NCBI GenBank assembly: GCA_013399855.1
Contig: VXAY01001269.1
Coordinates: 1-64,000 of the forward strand
Reading direction: 5' to 3'
From: Oxyruncus cristatus
Taxonomy: Eukaryota > Chordata > Aves > Passeriformes > Cotingidae
Length of the DNA: 64,000 nucleotides
The position numbers were made by a program, and so were the translations under genes. The notes beneath the pieces were generated by a model. The model ran no database searches, was not told the origin of the DNA, and saw nothing but the letters and a program-made list of their open reading frames with translations. This document shows, piece after piece, positions 1 through 11,410 of this stretch. Each line of letters opens with the position of its first letter. The first letter of the stretch is position 1.

Positions 1-357
1 TTTAAAGCCCTCCTGATTAGCTCCTCCTGTGAGTTAGGGTGCATTCCCTGCAGCCTGTGGTGAAGACCATTGTGAGGAGGATATCTCACATTTTCTCACC
101 CCTCAGCCCGGGAAGGAGGAAGGATGTGGGGAAGATGTTTGTAAGATTTGGGTTTTTTCTCATTACCTTATTCTGATTTGACTAGTAATAAAATAACTCA
201 TTTCCCCAAGCCAAGCCTGTTTTGCCCTCAGTGGTAATTGGTGAGTGATCTCTTCTGGTTCCTATATAGGATCCACAAGCCTTTCATCATATTTTTTCCT
301 CAGTGTCCAGCTGAGGAGGGCACAGTGCTGAGGAGGGGACAGGGTCAGCCCACCACA
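1..357 (+). mobile_element. 3' portion of avian ERV LTR (truncated by window edge)
   Basis: The first 357 bases match, from memory of the family, the R/U5 end of a common bird endogenous retrovirus LTR. Landmarks seen: a polyadenylation signal AATAAA at 187-192, a U5 containing TTTCCCCAAGCC, CCTGTTTTGCCCTCAGTGG and GTCCAGCTGAGGAGGG, and the terminus GTCAGCCCACCACA ending at 357. The LTRs of this family begin TGTGGTGGG, so the CCACCACA end is the expected inverted terminus. The 5' part lies outside the window, so I cannot tell a solo LTR from the 3' LTR of a longer provirus. No retroviral coding sequence follows on the right. Confidence 0.85.
187..192 (+). promoter_or_regulatory. LTR polyadenylation signal
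   Basis: AATAAA inside the LTR that ends at 357; it separates the R-like part from the U5 landmarks. It is probably inactive unless the LTR is transcribed. Confidence 0.6.
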
Positions 358-2451
358 GATACCTAATTATTCAATTAAACCTGAATAAAACTTAAATAAA
401 CCACAGTCCTGGAAACAAACAACTGGATTCAGCTTGGGGGAATGTTCAGCTATTGGAGCTAATTACAGGGACCACAAGGAGCTTTTTGTGAAGGATGCAG
501 TCATCTCTCTGAAGGACACCCAAGAGTTACACCTATTACATCTCTGACACTTCAGGGAAAAAAAACCTGGCAACAGTGAGCTGACCTAAGGTCTAATTCT
601 ACAAGCACACATGTAGCTGACTCCATAATGTCCCTGTGATGCTTACCAGGGAGTTAATTCTCAGCTGTCCTATTAAAACCCCATAAGCCACCTAAAAGGG
701 TCAAGAGAGCATCTGGGGTTCTTCTTTAACTGCTATCATAAAATAAGCAGCTGGATCTATAAAGGATGGTCACCGGGAAAAAAACAGTCTCTCTGGTGCT
801 TTAGAAGTAAACCAGTCACCAGTGGAGATTAGTTCTAAAGCCATGCCATGAGCTGCCTTTCGCCTGAGGTTTGTTTTGCCTCTGAGTTAGCTGAAAGCAG
901 CGACCAGTTCTCATGGCAGATTGCAGTGTCACAGATCTCTGGGGCTGCTCTTGAGGGCTGCTGGACACCAGCACAGTAAGTCATTGATTCCAGCAGTCAG
1001 AGCATGAGTTGTGAAGTAAGTTTTTAACCTTTGTGCTGGATACTCTCTCTCTAACCAAAATCTCTGGTCAGATTACCTCGTGGAGCACGGCAGGATTTGG
1101 GAGGAAGCTCAGAAAAGTAAAGATCAGCAGGAGTTTGCAGAGAAGCTCATCCATTCCCAGCAATCTGCTCAAACACTTTGATGTGGACCAAAGGACAGCT
1201 TGGGTGGGGGGAGCTAGAAACAGCAAAACACACATTGCTGTTGTAAGGAAAGTTGTTCTTGGAGTCTACTTAATACCCAGATCTGAAGAGGTCAAATATT
1301 AAATATCAAGTGACAGTCAGAACACACTGACTTACAAACTTACCACTACTTTAGTTAATAAGAAGTGATTCCTTAATCCTTAAGTGAAGGGCAGGGAAGG
1401 GAGCAGAAAATACAACCATTTCCACCACTCCCTGATAATGTAGTTAAATAGTCATGGATAGAATTTAACACATTTCCTTCTATGTCCTGAGGATAGTCCC
1501 ACCAGGAGGAGGTAAAGCAATTGATTTTGGAGGAAGATCAGGAACATCTAGAGAAGAGCCAAATGAATTAATCCAATGTCAACAGCATTAAAATATACAA
1601 GTGTTTAATTCCACACTACAATAAATTCAGCTCAGGTGATCCTAAATCTGTATTTCATGAGTTTATTGCTCTCAAAAAAATGAAACAACTCAGTCTTCAA
1701 TGCATTTTTTTCTTGAAATACAAGCATGTGATTTTAACAAAAGTTTTTATCTGGAAACACTTTGAATATTCATTTCAATGTGATTATAACCAAGATCTGT
1801 GGCAAATTGAGTTTACGTTATTTTCTATGCAAACCAGAACTGTATTTGCATTTAGTGAATGAAATATCTCATTCACATCTATTATGTACTGTGGGGAGTT
1901 ATGTAGCTGATGTTACTTTCCCAAGCAGAGCATTTTAATTTGTACAGTATGGAAGCTTTTTCTTTTGAGTTCAATGATAAACTCTCAAATACTATATTAG
2001 AATAAATTTATTAAAAAAAATAAAAATAGAGGACAAAAGTTTATTGAAGGTGATTTATTGTTAAGAATAACACCAGACCAATATTTTTGATAACTTGGAA
2101 TATTTTGAGTTTAACACACAAAAAAAATTTCCTACTGAACTGTCATTGAGAAATGGTAATTATTTTTTTTCTCTCCCAATTATATCTGCTCCAAAGGAGG
2201 AAAATAAGCTATAAAATTTATGTTCTATTACCAAATATGTAATCTGAAAATGTGCATTTCTATGTGCAGAAATGTAGGAGAGACTGGCACTGGCAGTTTT
2301 TGCCATGTACTTTTCAATGGTATATTTAATTGATTTAAAGTGATGTGGCACTTACTGATAAAAAGAAAACACAGAGTGTTCACCAAGGAAAACCTTTTTC
2401 CATTATTAACCTTCCATCTGACAACCTTGTATCTTAATGTTTCTCCTGATT
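358..2451. other. Unique AT-rich DNA, no gene recognised
   Basis: An 89-codon open frame starting at 1033 on the plus strand shows no recognisable domain and no clear exon borders; I treat it as chance. No tRNA-like or repeat-family sequence was recognised. Short A/T runs occur around 2010-2030. Confidence 0.5.
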
Positions 2452-2545
2452 TTTCACCCTCTGGGTGAAAAACCTTTTCCTGATATCCAACCTAAACCTC
2501 CCCTGACTCAGCTTCACGACTTTCCTCAAGTCCTCTCACTGTCTT
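2452..2545 (-). mobile_element. CR1 LINE fragment (3' ORF2 part)
   Basis: Read on the minus strand this gives the familiar CR1 stretch around GGTTTAGGTTGGATATCAGG followed by AAAAGGTTTTTCACCCAGAG, the part encoding the C-terminal end of CR1 ORF2 (family pattern ...RLDIRKRFFTQRV). Only about 95 bp are clear. The copy is truncated at both ends and lacks the ATTCTATGA-type tail, so it is a dead fragment. CR1 is the dominant LINE of birds. Confidence 0.85.
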
Positions 2546-3495
2546 AGAAAGCTGAAGGCTCTAAAGCTGCCAAACCTGCTAATTCCTCCCTGAATATTTC
2601 AGTATTAAATACCTGAAACTGTAAACCAATGGGACAGGCAAACTATATTTTTATATCTTTACTACCCTACTGCTGAAATAAACAGCTCAGAGAAAAGATG
2701 TGAAAACTTCTTTGTTGTTTAAAGTTTAAGTCAGTAGTTTTTATAACATGCCATATTCCTACATTTTTTCATAGCATTCTGAGAAGTTTGAGGGCTTCTG
2801 CATAATAAAACTCATAAATACTCCATTGAAAAATACACAGGATTTTCTTATACCTTCTCAGCTGGAAAAACAAAACAACAACAAAAAGCAACGACAACAA
2901 CAAAATCCCAAAAGCCACAGTTACTAATTGCATTAATCAGAAATAGTGCATCTTCCCCAGATGAATACATTTTCAGTCTCTCACTCATAACTATGTGGGC
3001 TTATAATAGACCAGCTGCCCCAAAGCTATACATGGTAGAATAACAATGAGGTATCACAAAGACCCTTTCTAGCAGCATTCTACTCTGAGAAAACAAATAA
3101 AAGGCCCAAGTCTTGCATTATCGACTCCATGTAGTCACAAAGTCTCAGGAATTTCAAGCATACTGCAGAGCTGTGCCAGGAAGGTAAGGAACATTTCACT
3201 TATGTGAAGCTCAGTACCTGAAATTCAAACTATACAACATCATAACCTCTATAGATTAATACAAACCCATCACATTTAAACATTTAAACAAATTGTTTAA
3301 ATCTGACAACAGAGTTGTTTTACATCACTGGCATCTCATTCTCCCATGGCCAAACACTCTTTCTGCCAGAACATTTTGGTCTTCAATTCAGGTCTTTCCC
3401 GTATGAGTGAATCAAAGCAAGGCTTTAAAGGGGTTAACCAAAGTATCTTGCTCTAAGAAAGCTAACCCCCCTCATATCTACCCTTCTCAAAGGAA
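2546..3495. other. Unique DNA with an A/C-rich patch
   Basis: Contains a CAA/CAAAA-rich patch at about 2865-2907. No gene recognised. The LTR that follows might begin further left than annotated, since its 5' border is not fixed by a target duplication. Confidence 0.4.
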
Positions 3496-4031
3496 TGTTG
3501 TTCTGTTCCATTCAGCAGACTTAGACCCACAGAAGAACACCAGGAGCGTCACACAAAGGGCTTAGGGGTAATAAATTAAGGCACAGTAAGCTAAGGTAGA
3601 CATCTCAATAGGTAAAATAGGCCTGAAGCCAAGGCTTTCTCCAAACTTCAGTGACTAGGACAAAGACAATGGAGAGTTCAAGGGTACACCTGAGGAAGAG
3701 GAGAAATTCCAAGACCCCCGAGATGAAGTAACAGGATGTACCACCAAATTATGCCTCAAAATAAAGACCACGCCCCAAACTCCACCTTAACTCCACCTGC
3801 TATGAATATTGTAATCTAAGAATGTAATAAAATAAATATGTATGTAGAGATGTTGTAATCACTCTCAAGAGCTGTATAAATTACCTGTCTTTACACTGAC
3901 CACTCAGGAGCTCCTTGTCCGGCGCTAGCTGGGAGCTTCCTCGACGTCACAATAAATACCTCGCTGTTTAAGGACATAAAACTCTGTCTCTAAGCAGTTT
4001 TTATCGGCCTTTTTGGGCTTCATGAGCAACA
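3496..4031 (+). mobile_element. Probable solo LTR of an endogenous retrovirus
   Basis: The 3' half has LTR architecture: TATAAA at 3875-3880, then about 75 bp downstream AATAAA at 3951-3956, then a T/G-rich stretch and the end GAGCAACA at 4031. Taking TGTTG at 3496 as the start gives a 536-bp element with a perfect 5-bp terminal inverted repeat (TGTTG...CAACA). No target-site duplication is visible (AGGAA before, GAAGT after), so the left border is uncertain. No primer-binding site, gag, pol or env sequence flanks it. I cannot name the family. Confidence 0.6.
3875..3880 (+). promoter_or_regulatory. TATA box of the LTR at 3.5-4.0 kb
   Basis: TATAAA lies 71 bp upstream of the AATAAA at 3951-3956, the usual order of U3 promoter and R-region poly(A) signal in an LTR. 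Functional state unknown. Confidence 0.45.
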
Positions 4032-7000
4032 GAAGTTAACATGACATCTCGTCTCATTTGAAAGATTTGTTACGGAATTTCTATTTATTTACGTAAAAAC
4101 AATCACCCAGTGCAATATTTGGTTCTATTATCATTATTATTTCTTTACTTTGTTCTGGAAGGCATTTTCTGCAGCATGAACACTAAACTGGCAGCATAGG
4201 AAAGGGTTCTTTCCTGGGAATAAATGCTCAATAAACAACCACTACAACAAGTTCTACGGGACAGAAACTTCTCCAAGCAGTTTCTCTTGCTAGAAAAGAT
4301 TTTTTGACATCAGATTTTTAATGTTCAGTTCATGATAGCATTTCCTCAAATTATTTAATATATTCTGAGGATTTTCTTAAAAAAAAAAATAAACTGCGGA
4401 ACACTTGATTTTTTTTTAATCCTTCCTATCAATCACAAGTAAAATAACTGTACAGCTTCTACCACAGTATAACATTTATATTTGCATTATGCTAGTTATC
4501 ACCCACTAAAATCTCTGCTACGGAAATATCAAGGTACAATTATGATAGTTATCTTTATGTTATAACCCAGACATGCACTTAAGCAGATGTTCAGTTTCAT
4601 GCTTATTAGTAGTCTCATTGAAGCAGTGATACTGAATTCTATTATCTGTCTACTTTGCTTTCTTACTGCTTTTCTACTTCCTTCTGTATGTTAGTATCCA
4701 GGGCAAAATAAGCATATTTCCTACGTGTGTTTTCAAAGAGATGCCTTTAACTACCCATGCTATAAATTTAAGCACTGCTTTCTTCAATAGGCTGTAACTT
4801 ATTGTTACTTACTGTTATACTTAGGATATACTGAGGCTTTTTCTTTCATTCTGCTTCATTTTGTATGCCAACTGATACAATATTGGACTAACACCCACAT
4901 TTTATTGCATGTATTTTGGCTGCTGCATGCAGCACCGAAGGTTATTCCGCAAAAGCTGTGTGTATCATCCCGGTTTTGGATGGGTGGACCCAACCATTGC
5001 TGCAGGTGACAACAGAATTTATTTCTGATGTCAAAAGTTAATTCCCTATTGATCTAAGAATGTACTCCTGCTCTTTCAGATCACCTCTCAAGCTAAGAGA
5101 ATATAAATGCTGCATTGTTCCAAGCCAGCAGCACCCACGGATACCCTCCAAATGGCTCCACAGAGAGACTGAGCTTCCTGCAGGAGCATCTGGATCGCTG
5201 CTGAATGGCCATCTGTGTTTCACCAGGAAGAGGATTATAAAACTATTTGCCAGATAGAACCTTAGGAGTTTGGGGTTTTTCTCCTTAAGAGGAGTATCTG
5301 GAAAATGGGCCTATAATAATGGCACCTGGAATTCAGGTGTTTCTCAGTATTTAAACAAATGTTCATGAAAAACTTTGTACACTGTTCTTAAAATTTTAAT
5401 TGTATTTGTTTTTTTTTTTTTTTTCTCCATTCCCTCCCCTCACTTGCTTATGGAAATCACATCTTAAGCTTGCAGGTTTTTCCAGTGCCCCTTTCTCCAT
5501 TATTTACTCAAAAATAAAGTAGTCCCTAATTATTTGGATCCACTGGAGTAAACAGTTTTTGAGAAGAAATAAGTCTTTACAGCTCTGCTTAGGTAATTAG
5601 AATGTAACAGCACATCACACTTCAGATGTTCTCAAGCAGATTAGGTATTTAAACCGGGAGAGGGCTTGATATAATGGGAAGAATGACAGCGACTTAAGTA
5701 AGAGCCAGCACAAAACATTAGCTGACATCTGGAATAAACAGAATATCTCAGAAAATGTGCTGATCCTATAGGATTGATTATAGTGGACTACACATCCATC
5801 AACAGACATTAGAGACAGAGCCCAGTTTTGAGGGCTGAAGGAAGAAAAGGGAGAAATTAACTGTGATTCTTGTTTTCACAATACCTTGCTTTGGCAACAA
5901 CAAATATTATCTGAAATTAAAAAAAAAAAAAACCCAAAGATTTTTTTTTTCTGAGAAAGAGGCAATGATCTCAAAGAGACAAATATCACCTGCAACTCAG
6001 AACGCTAATGAAAAGCACACATCACTATCTCAAATGCAATTATAAAAATTAAAATGGTATCCAGAAAAAAATAAAAAAGAGAAAAATTAAAAAGCTCATT
6101 CTTGCTTATGTCTGAGTTTCCTAGTAGTTTATTAATTTATAATAAAATGGATAAAATAACCCATTTTGATTAAGGCTACTTTGATAAATTGCTCTATTGT
6201 GGTAGATCTGGAATACATTGTGTCAGAGCCAGGTTTGGATAAGGACAGGCTTTGGTAGAGAGGAACAGCAGCAAGTTCTGCCTCGCAAAAGGAAATTTTC
6301 AGCTCCCCCAGATGCCTTGCCCGGAGAGGCAGAGCTCAGCTGGGAAACATTCTGCCAAAAAGAAGTGTGAAGAGATAACATCTTATCTTGGTAAGTAGTA
6401 GATGAGCATTTCCTGTGTTTCTAGAATAACCCTGAATCAATCTACTGCAAATTAGTTCATCCTAAATAGAAAACGGATCAGAATTAGGCTTCTTTGGCCT
6501 TGTCTTGAAAAGGGAAGACTAAAAAGTTAACCAAGGTATGAATTCAGTTGAATAAAGTAGTTGAGGTACATGAATCTCCAGGAGGCTTCAATTCTGTTCA
6601 AGGAAAGCTGCTACAATTATGAGGAATCTGTAAAGTGAGGAAGCACTGAGCAAAGATGGAAAAGATGGCAAGGGAAAGGAACTTTGTGGAAAGAATACAG
6701 CAAAAATCAACCATCTCAAGAAAATGCTGTGGACAAACTGAGAACCTATGCAGGATGGAAGAAAACAGCCCACTGACAGACAAAAAGCTGCCTTGGACAT
6801 CAAAACATGTAACAATAAGGCAAGAACAGCTTGTAAATTGTAAGTATCAAGACGAAACAGAGCTACAGAGATACAAACCATTAGCAGCATCACTTGATGT
6901 GAGCCAGAGGGACTGGAAAATAGTCCAGAAGACTGGAAAAAGCTGCCTATGAAATTGCATGTGCGGTAGCAAGGACGTTTAAGTAATCTATTACAGTGCA

Positions 7001-7194
7001 TAGAGCTACCTGTAATTAGAAATCTGCACATGCAGTAACTTTGGAAAGGAAATGCTTTGACGACTGGTTTTAATAACACATAAAACTCTGGCTCAGGCTC
7101 TACAGGAATAAGGGTACAGTTACATTTAAAAGAAAGAGTTTGATCCTAACTGACCTTGTATACTTTCTTTCATAATATACCTGGCTTCCCAGAA
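4032..7194. other. AT-rich DNA, mostly unique; part may be old LINE
   Basis: Holds a 16-bp poly(T) at 5409-5424, a 14-bp perfect palindrome TGCTGCATGCAGCA at 4921-4934, and A-rich runs near 5919-5950. A 163-codon open frame on the minus strand (6588-7079) has no recognised domain. The purine-rich plus strand from 6590 to 7080 directly precedes an old CR1 and might be its upstream, more decayed part, but I could not align it. Confidence 0.4.
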
Positions 7195-8010
7195 GGAACA
7201 GAGAACAAAGGGATGCTCTATTGGGATTTAGTGAAGCATCTTGACTTATTGCTACATCAAAGTCCCTGGTTAAGATCAAGTTTAAGACAACAAGAGGAGG
7301 ACTGTGCCCCCTGTAATGTTAAAGGGAGAGCTACTGACTGGAGAGAGATTGGAGCTAAAGCTCCTCATGGAGCAATCTGGGGATGAATTTTGCTGAGATC
7401 ATTAATAACAAGCTCACTAAGAGCATGCCAACATCCCAGCATTTGGAAATGCTATCTACAAGGGGCCTGCAGGAAGCACTGGGTGATCCTAAGGAAGAGA
7501 ATAAAAGAAACTGCATAAAACAAAGTGAAAGGTTGTGCCTCTGGGGACCAACAAATTTGGCCATCGGTACAAAACAATGAAGACAAGTCTGTGCATGTTA
7601 CTCAATCTCAGGACATTATGAACCATGAGCGTGACATGTCTGAGGGGGAACTGAAAGCAATCCCGGGATCCTTCGAGACATAAATCATGGACAAGAAGGG
7701 GAAAAGCTGAAGGAAAAGGCTACAGCAATTTTATGTGAAGAGGTGAAACGGGCTGGTTTGTTCAGCCCGTTTGTGAAAAAGCTGACAGGGAATGTGACTG
7801 CCTTCTTTAACTATACTAAGAGTAAAGGAAGGAGCTTCAAGCCAGGGCATAAAAGGACAATGTTAACATAAGAACAAAGGGTGTAATGAGTATATTCAAA
7901 ACAGAAATTGAAAGAAGGTATATAACCACTAGGTAATGAGGTTTGAACAGCTTTCTGAGAAGGCAGATCAGATCTGTTTCTAAGGCATCCTTTCTGAATG
8001 CAATTAAAAA
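7195..8010 (+). mobile_element. Highly decayed old CR1 LINE
   Basis: The order of recognisable pieces fits CR1 ORF2 on the plus strand. At about 7222-7241 there is a worn version of the reverse-transcriptase motif region (YLDFSKAFD in the family). At 7752-7810 the conserved GGCTGGTTTGTTCAGCC is followed by GTGACTGCCTTCTTTAACTA. Near 7830-7870 come GGAGCTTCAAGCCAGGGC and GGACAATGTTAAC, and at 7948-7980 the GAACAGCTTTCTGAGAAGG stretch, which corresponds to the C-terminal part. The piece from 7750 to 7985 is convincing; the region before it is inferred from colinearity. All frames are broken. Divergence is much larger than in the CR1 copies at 29.5 and 60.7 kb, so this is an old insertion. Confidence 0.65.
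7746..7772. repeat. Perfect 10-bp hairpin inside the old CR1
   Basis: Arms AAACGGGCTG (7746-7755) and CAGCCCGTTT (7763-7772) are perfect complements around a 7-base loop. The left arm and loop belong to the conserved CR1 GGCTGGTTTGTTCAGCC segment; the longer stem arose by changes in this copy. Confidence 0.8.
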
Positions 8011-8116
8011 ACAAATTGATGTTTACTAGATTTTAATCTGCTTCCTCAGGCCTTTTAATATTTTTTTTCTGGTGAGACAAAAATAGGATATGGACTATAA
8101 TTGATTTAATTTTTGC

Positions 8117-8136
8117 TTTTTGTTTGTTTGTTTGTT
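8117..8136. repeat. (TTTG)n microsatellite
   Basis: Four to five TTTG units just beyond the old CR1. Confidence 0.8.
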
Positions 8137-10769
8137 CAGGAAAGGCCTGATTATTTCGGCATTGGAAAAGTTTTGAGTATTTGGGGGGTTTATCTTAATT
8201 CCAGCTACATTTGGATACAATATACATTTTGGATGAAATGTTTTGATTATATCTCCATCAGGTCTTCATGATGCAGCTGTACAGCTTGAAGTATTTCTAA
8301 TAACTGCCATGGAGAGGCTACAAGAAATTCCAGCTCTCCAGAATAATGCAAAGTGTTGAGCTTTTATTCCTTCCTCAGCATACCGACAAAATAAAAAACT
8401 TACAGCGTCACTGCATCCGTTTCACTCATTCAGATCCCATGGCCTTGGGCTTCACCTGATAACTATCTCTGCTAATATCTGAATGACAGATCTGCTCTGT
8501 TTTTTTCTCTCCATGTTTATAAAACATTTGAAATATTTTCTTCTGGTTCAATAGAACACCATCAATGCTGCAGAACTCATAATTATTCAGGAGGAACATG
8601 AGAAATGCTGATTTTCATTAATATATTCCACAATTATTTTTTATTAGAACAAATTTTTGACCATCAATCATGTAGACCATGATTCTACATCATGAGAATG
8701 AAGTAACATAAAGGGATATTGGTCACTTTGCAACCTATCTACTGCTTAACCCATTTTGCCATTCTTACTCAATACCAATCAATCTTTGAGATGGAGAATC
8801 AAGAGCAATATTTTAATAATACAAACCAACTCTGCACTGCACGAAGGGTTTTTTGTTCATGTTGTTCGATGGCCTCAGGTCAGTGGAATCTGAATTAATA
8901 GTTTCTGCAGATTGTTAGTCTTCATATATTTTCCACAGTGCTTTCAGCACGCAGGGAGCACGTATGAACTTCTCAGCAAGCCTTTCATATTCAAATCAGG
9001 TAAACATCAAGCTATATACATTCATGAGTACAGCAGTAATTACCATGCTCTGAGGACATGTTGAAATGACATTAGCGCTTGTCAGCAGGATACCACTGGC
9101 TGCTGTCGTTTACAATTTACATTTAGCATCAATGTTAAATAGTCTGCTTATTAGTTTGTTAATGACCCCCAAAAAATCAATGGTGTAAAATACTTTAGGA
9201 TATAGAATGTTACCTTATAGCTTTGGTGGACAGCCAAGATTGGCCTCAGGAAGTAGTGTGTATACAGTAAAATATCAATTCAAAATTATGGATCAGTTTT
9301 TAAGAATAGATTGCACACTCAATAGGAAAATGAGATGATGATGATAATAAAACCAGAGAAAAACAATGATATAACACTAGTTAATCAAACAGTATTACGA
9401 GGGAAGATCAGCACAGTCAATGCTGTTCCTTTACAACTTCCAAGAGACAAGAAAATATCTTACAGAACCCTGAATAGTTACATAATGATAAATAAAATTG
9501 GTTTGCTCTTCTCTGATGCAATAAAAGCCTGGTAGTCTTTGAATCCATTGATTTTAAAGATCTTGAATTTTTAGGAAATACCACCAGAGATGCAAGCAGC
9601 ATTTCCAATGTATCCTGGTTACTTTGCACATGCAATGGATTCACATATATGTAACAATAAGTTTTCCACATGTATTTTGACTTGACTTCATCTGCCTTAT
9701 TAAACACACAATAAATAACATCTCTCAGGCCTAAATATGTTGAACCAAAAACTATAATTACCTTTCTTTCCAAATTCACCCTCTTTAAAGAATTTCTTCT
9801 TAAATTCCTCTTAAGTAATTCTTCTTTTCCTAGAGGACTTTGAATAGCACAGAGCACTCCAGCTCAAAGAGAGATAATTAGGGATTTTAGAGTCCTAGAA
9901 CAGAGGAATTATATCTGAGTTGCTATGAGAATAACAACGGGAAAATAAAAAGATATTTGCAGGACTTTTTCACAATTTAAAGCAATATGAAACTGGTAGT
10001 GGAGGTGAACAAAATTTGAGAAAGTCAAGGAAAAAAACATCTATTCACTTATGCAACACACAGACCTTCCTTTCAGAACCACCCTATAGTTCTGGGTAGA
10101 ATTTAGAATTTAGAATCTTCAGTGGGCAAATCACAAGCGGTTGTCATTCAAAACTAACGTATATTTTTTTGTACTCATGGCCTGTTTGAAAGTGTGTCTG
10201 CTGTGTGCATATATAGCAAGATAGATGCAAAAATAAGAAATCAAATACTATGGATATAAGATTCCCTCCCTGCTTTTATTCTGGTTGACATTACGGTTTT
10301 CCAAAGAGAACAACCTTGAAAGCATCAATAATATTTTGCAGTGCTTTGCCCAAGGTATTGTTTAAACTTAGATCTACAACGAAAGTCAGAATTCATGTAT
10401 CAAATCCAGTTTCTTCCTGTTTTCAGCTACCTCCAGAAAGAAAAGAAAGTAGAGCAGAAGGTAAAAACTATGAATATCTACAAGATTTTCATTGCAGGAA
10501 TCTACTTCAGTAGAGACTACTGGCTATTCAATTTTGTTACTCTTTACAGAAGAGGTTACCAGTCACTCATTTTCTTTGTCATATAGTCTTCAAAATCTCA
10601 GTCTGGAGTTTGAGGCTGTTCTGTGATGTTTAGAGATTTATATCTTGTCCCATTGTTGACAATTCTTAAGGGTGATCTACATACAAGAACTATATTTTTC
10701 ATACAAGCTGCAGTGCCAAGGCTCTTAAAGAAAATTAGCTTTGTGGCACAGAGAAAAATAACTATTTCT

Positions 10770-10798
10770 ATTACATATATAATATATAACATATATGT
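10770..10798. repeat. AT-rich alternating tract
   Basis: Short stretch of alternating ATAT blocks with ACATAT interruptions; low complexity. Confidence 0.6.
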
Positions 10799-11375
10799 TG
10801 GTTGTATAAAATTTGGATGCCTCTCTACTTGACAGTGTGTGCAAACTTACTGCAATGACCTGATCCTCTCTGTAGCAAGAGGAAAATCCCACAGGTTTTT
10901 GATTTCTTGTGCTTTACAGGAATTCAAAAAGGAATAGGAAAAGTTTAATAATGTCGTGAGAACATAAAAATTGTAGCTTGGGGAACCAACAGCTAAGAAG
11001 GCCCAATAGATTTTAGTCATCCATTACTCAAAGACAGATTAAGGGAAGACAAAAACAGTGTCTTTTCAACAGTGCAGAGGACAAAGGACAAAAAGCAAGT
11101 CCCAATTTTGTACAAGTTACCTGTTCTCAGTTGGGGGATATAAATACACATATATTTTGCTTCTTTGGGCATATATATGAAGTTTATTGTCTTTGAATGT
11201 ATTGTCTTCCTCAGCAGGGCTTGGGGAATATCAGTATTTGGGTAATGTGTGACTGATACAAGTTTTTAGCGGTCTTTTACCCAATGCCTGAAACTTTCTG
11301 TTGAGGTATTTTGCTGTGCCAGCGGATTATGCATTTGAAGAATGAGCCTAGTAGTCTGTGCTAAAGGAAGGACTA

Positions 11376-11410
11376 TAAGAGTGACCATATGGTCACTAAG
11401 AGTGACCATA
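11376..11410. repeat. 18-bp palindrome within a 14-bp direct repeat
   Basis: AGTGACCATATGGTCACT (11380-11397) is a perfect palindrome. The 14-mer TAAGAGTGACCATA occurs at 11376-11389 and again at 11397-11410, a 21-bp period. Confidence 0.9.

Noticed and set aside
2783..4037. GAAGTT before TGAGGG at 2783-2794, matching GAAGTT at 4032-4037, as a duplication for a 1.2-kb LTR
   Set aside because: The ends would not be inverted repeats and the left 600 bp do not look like LTR sequence; a 6-mer match can be chance.
9417..9857. 146-codon minus-strand open frame
   Set aside because: About one frame of this length is expected by chance in 64 kb of such composition; no domain, and no splice or promoter context.
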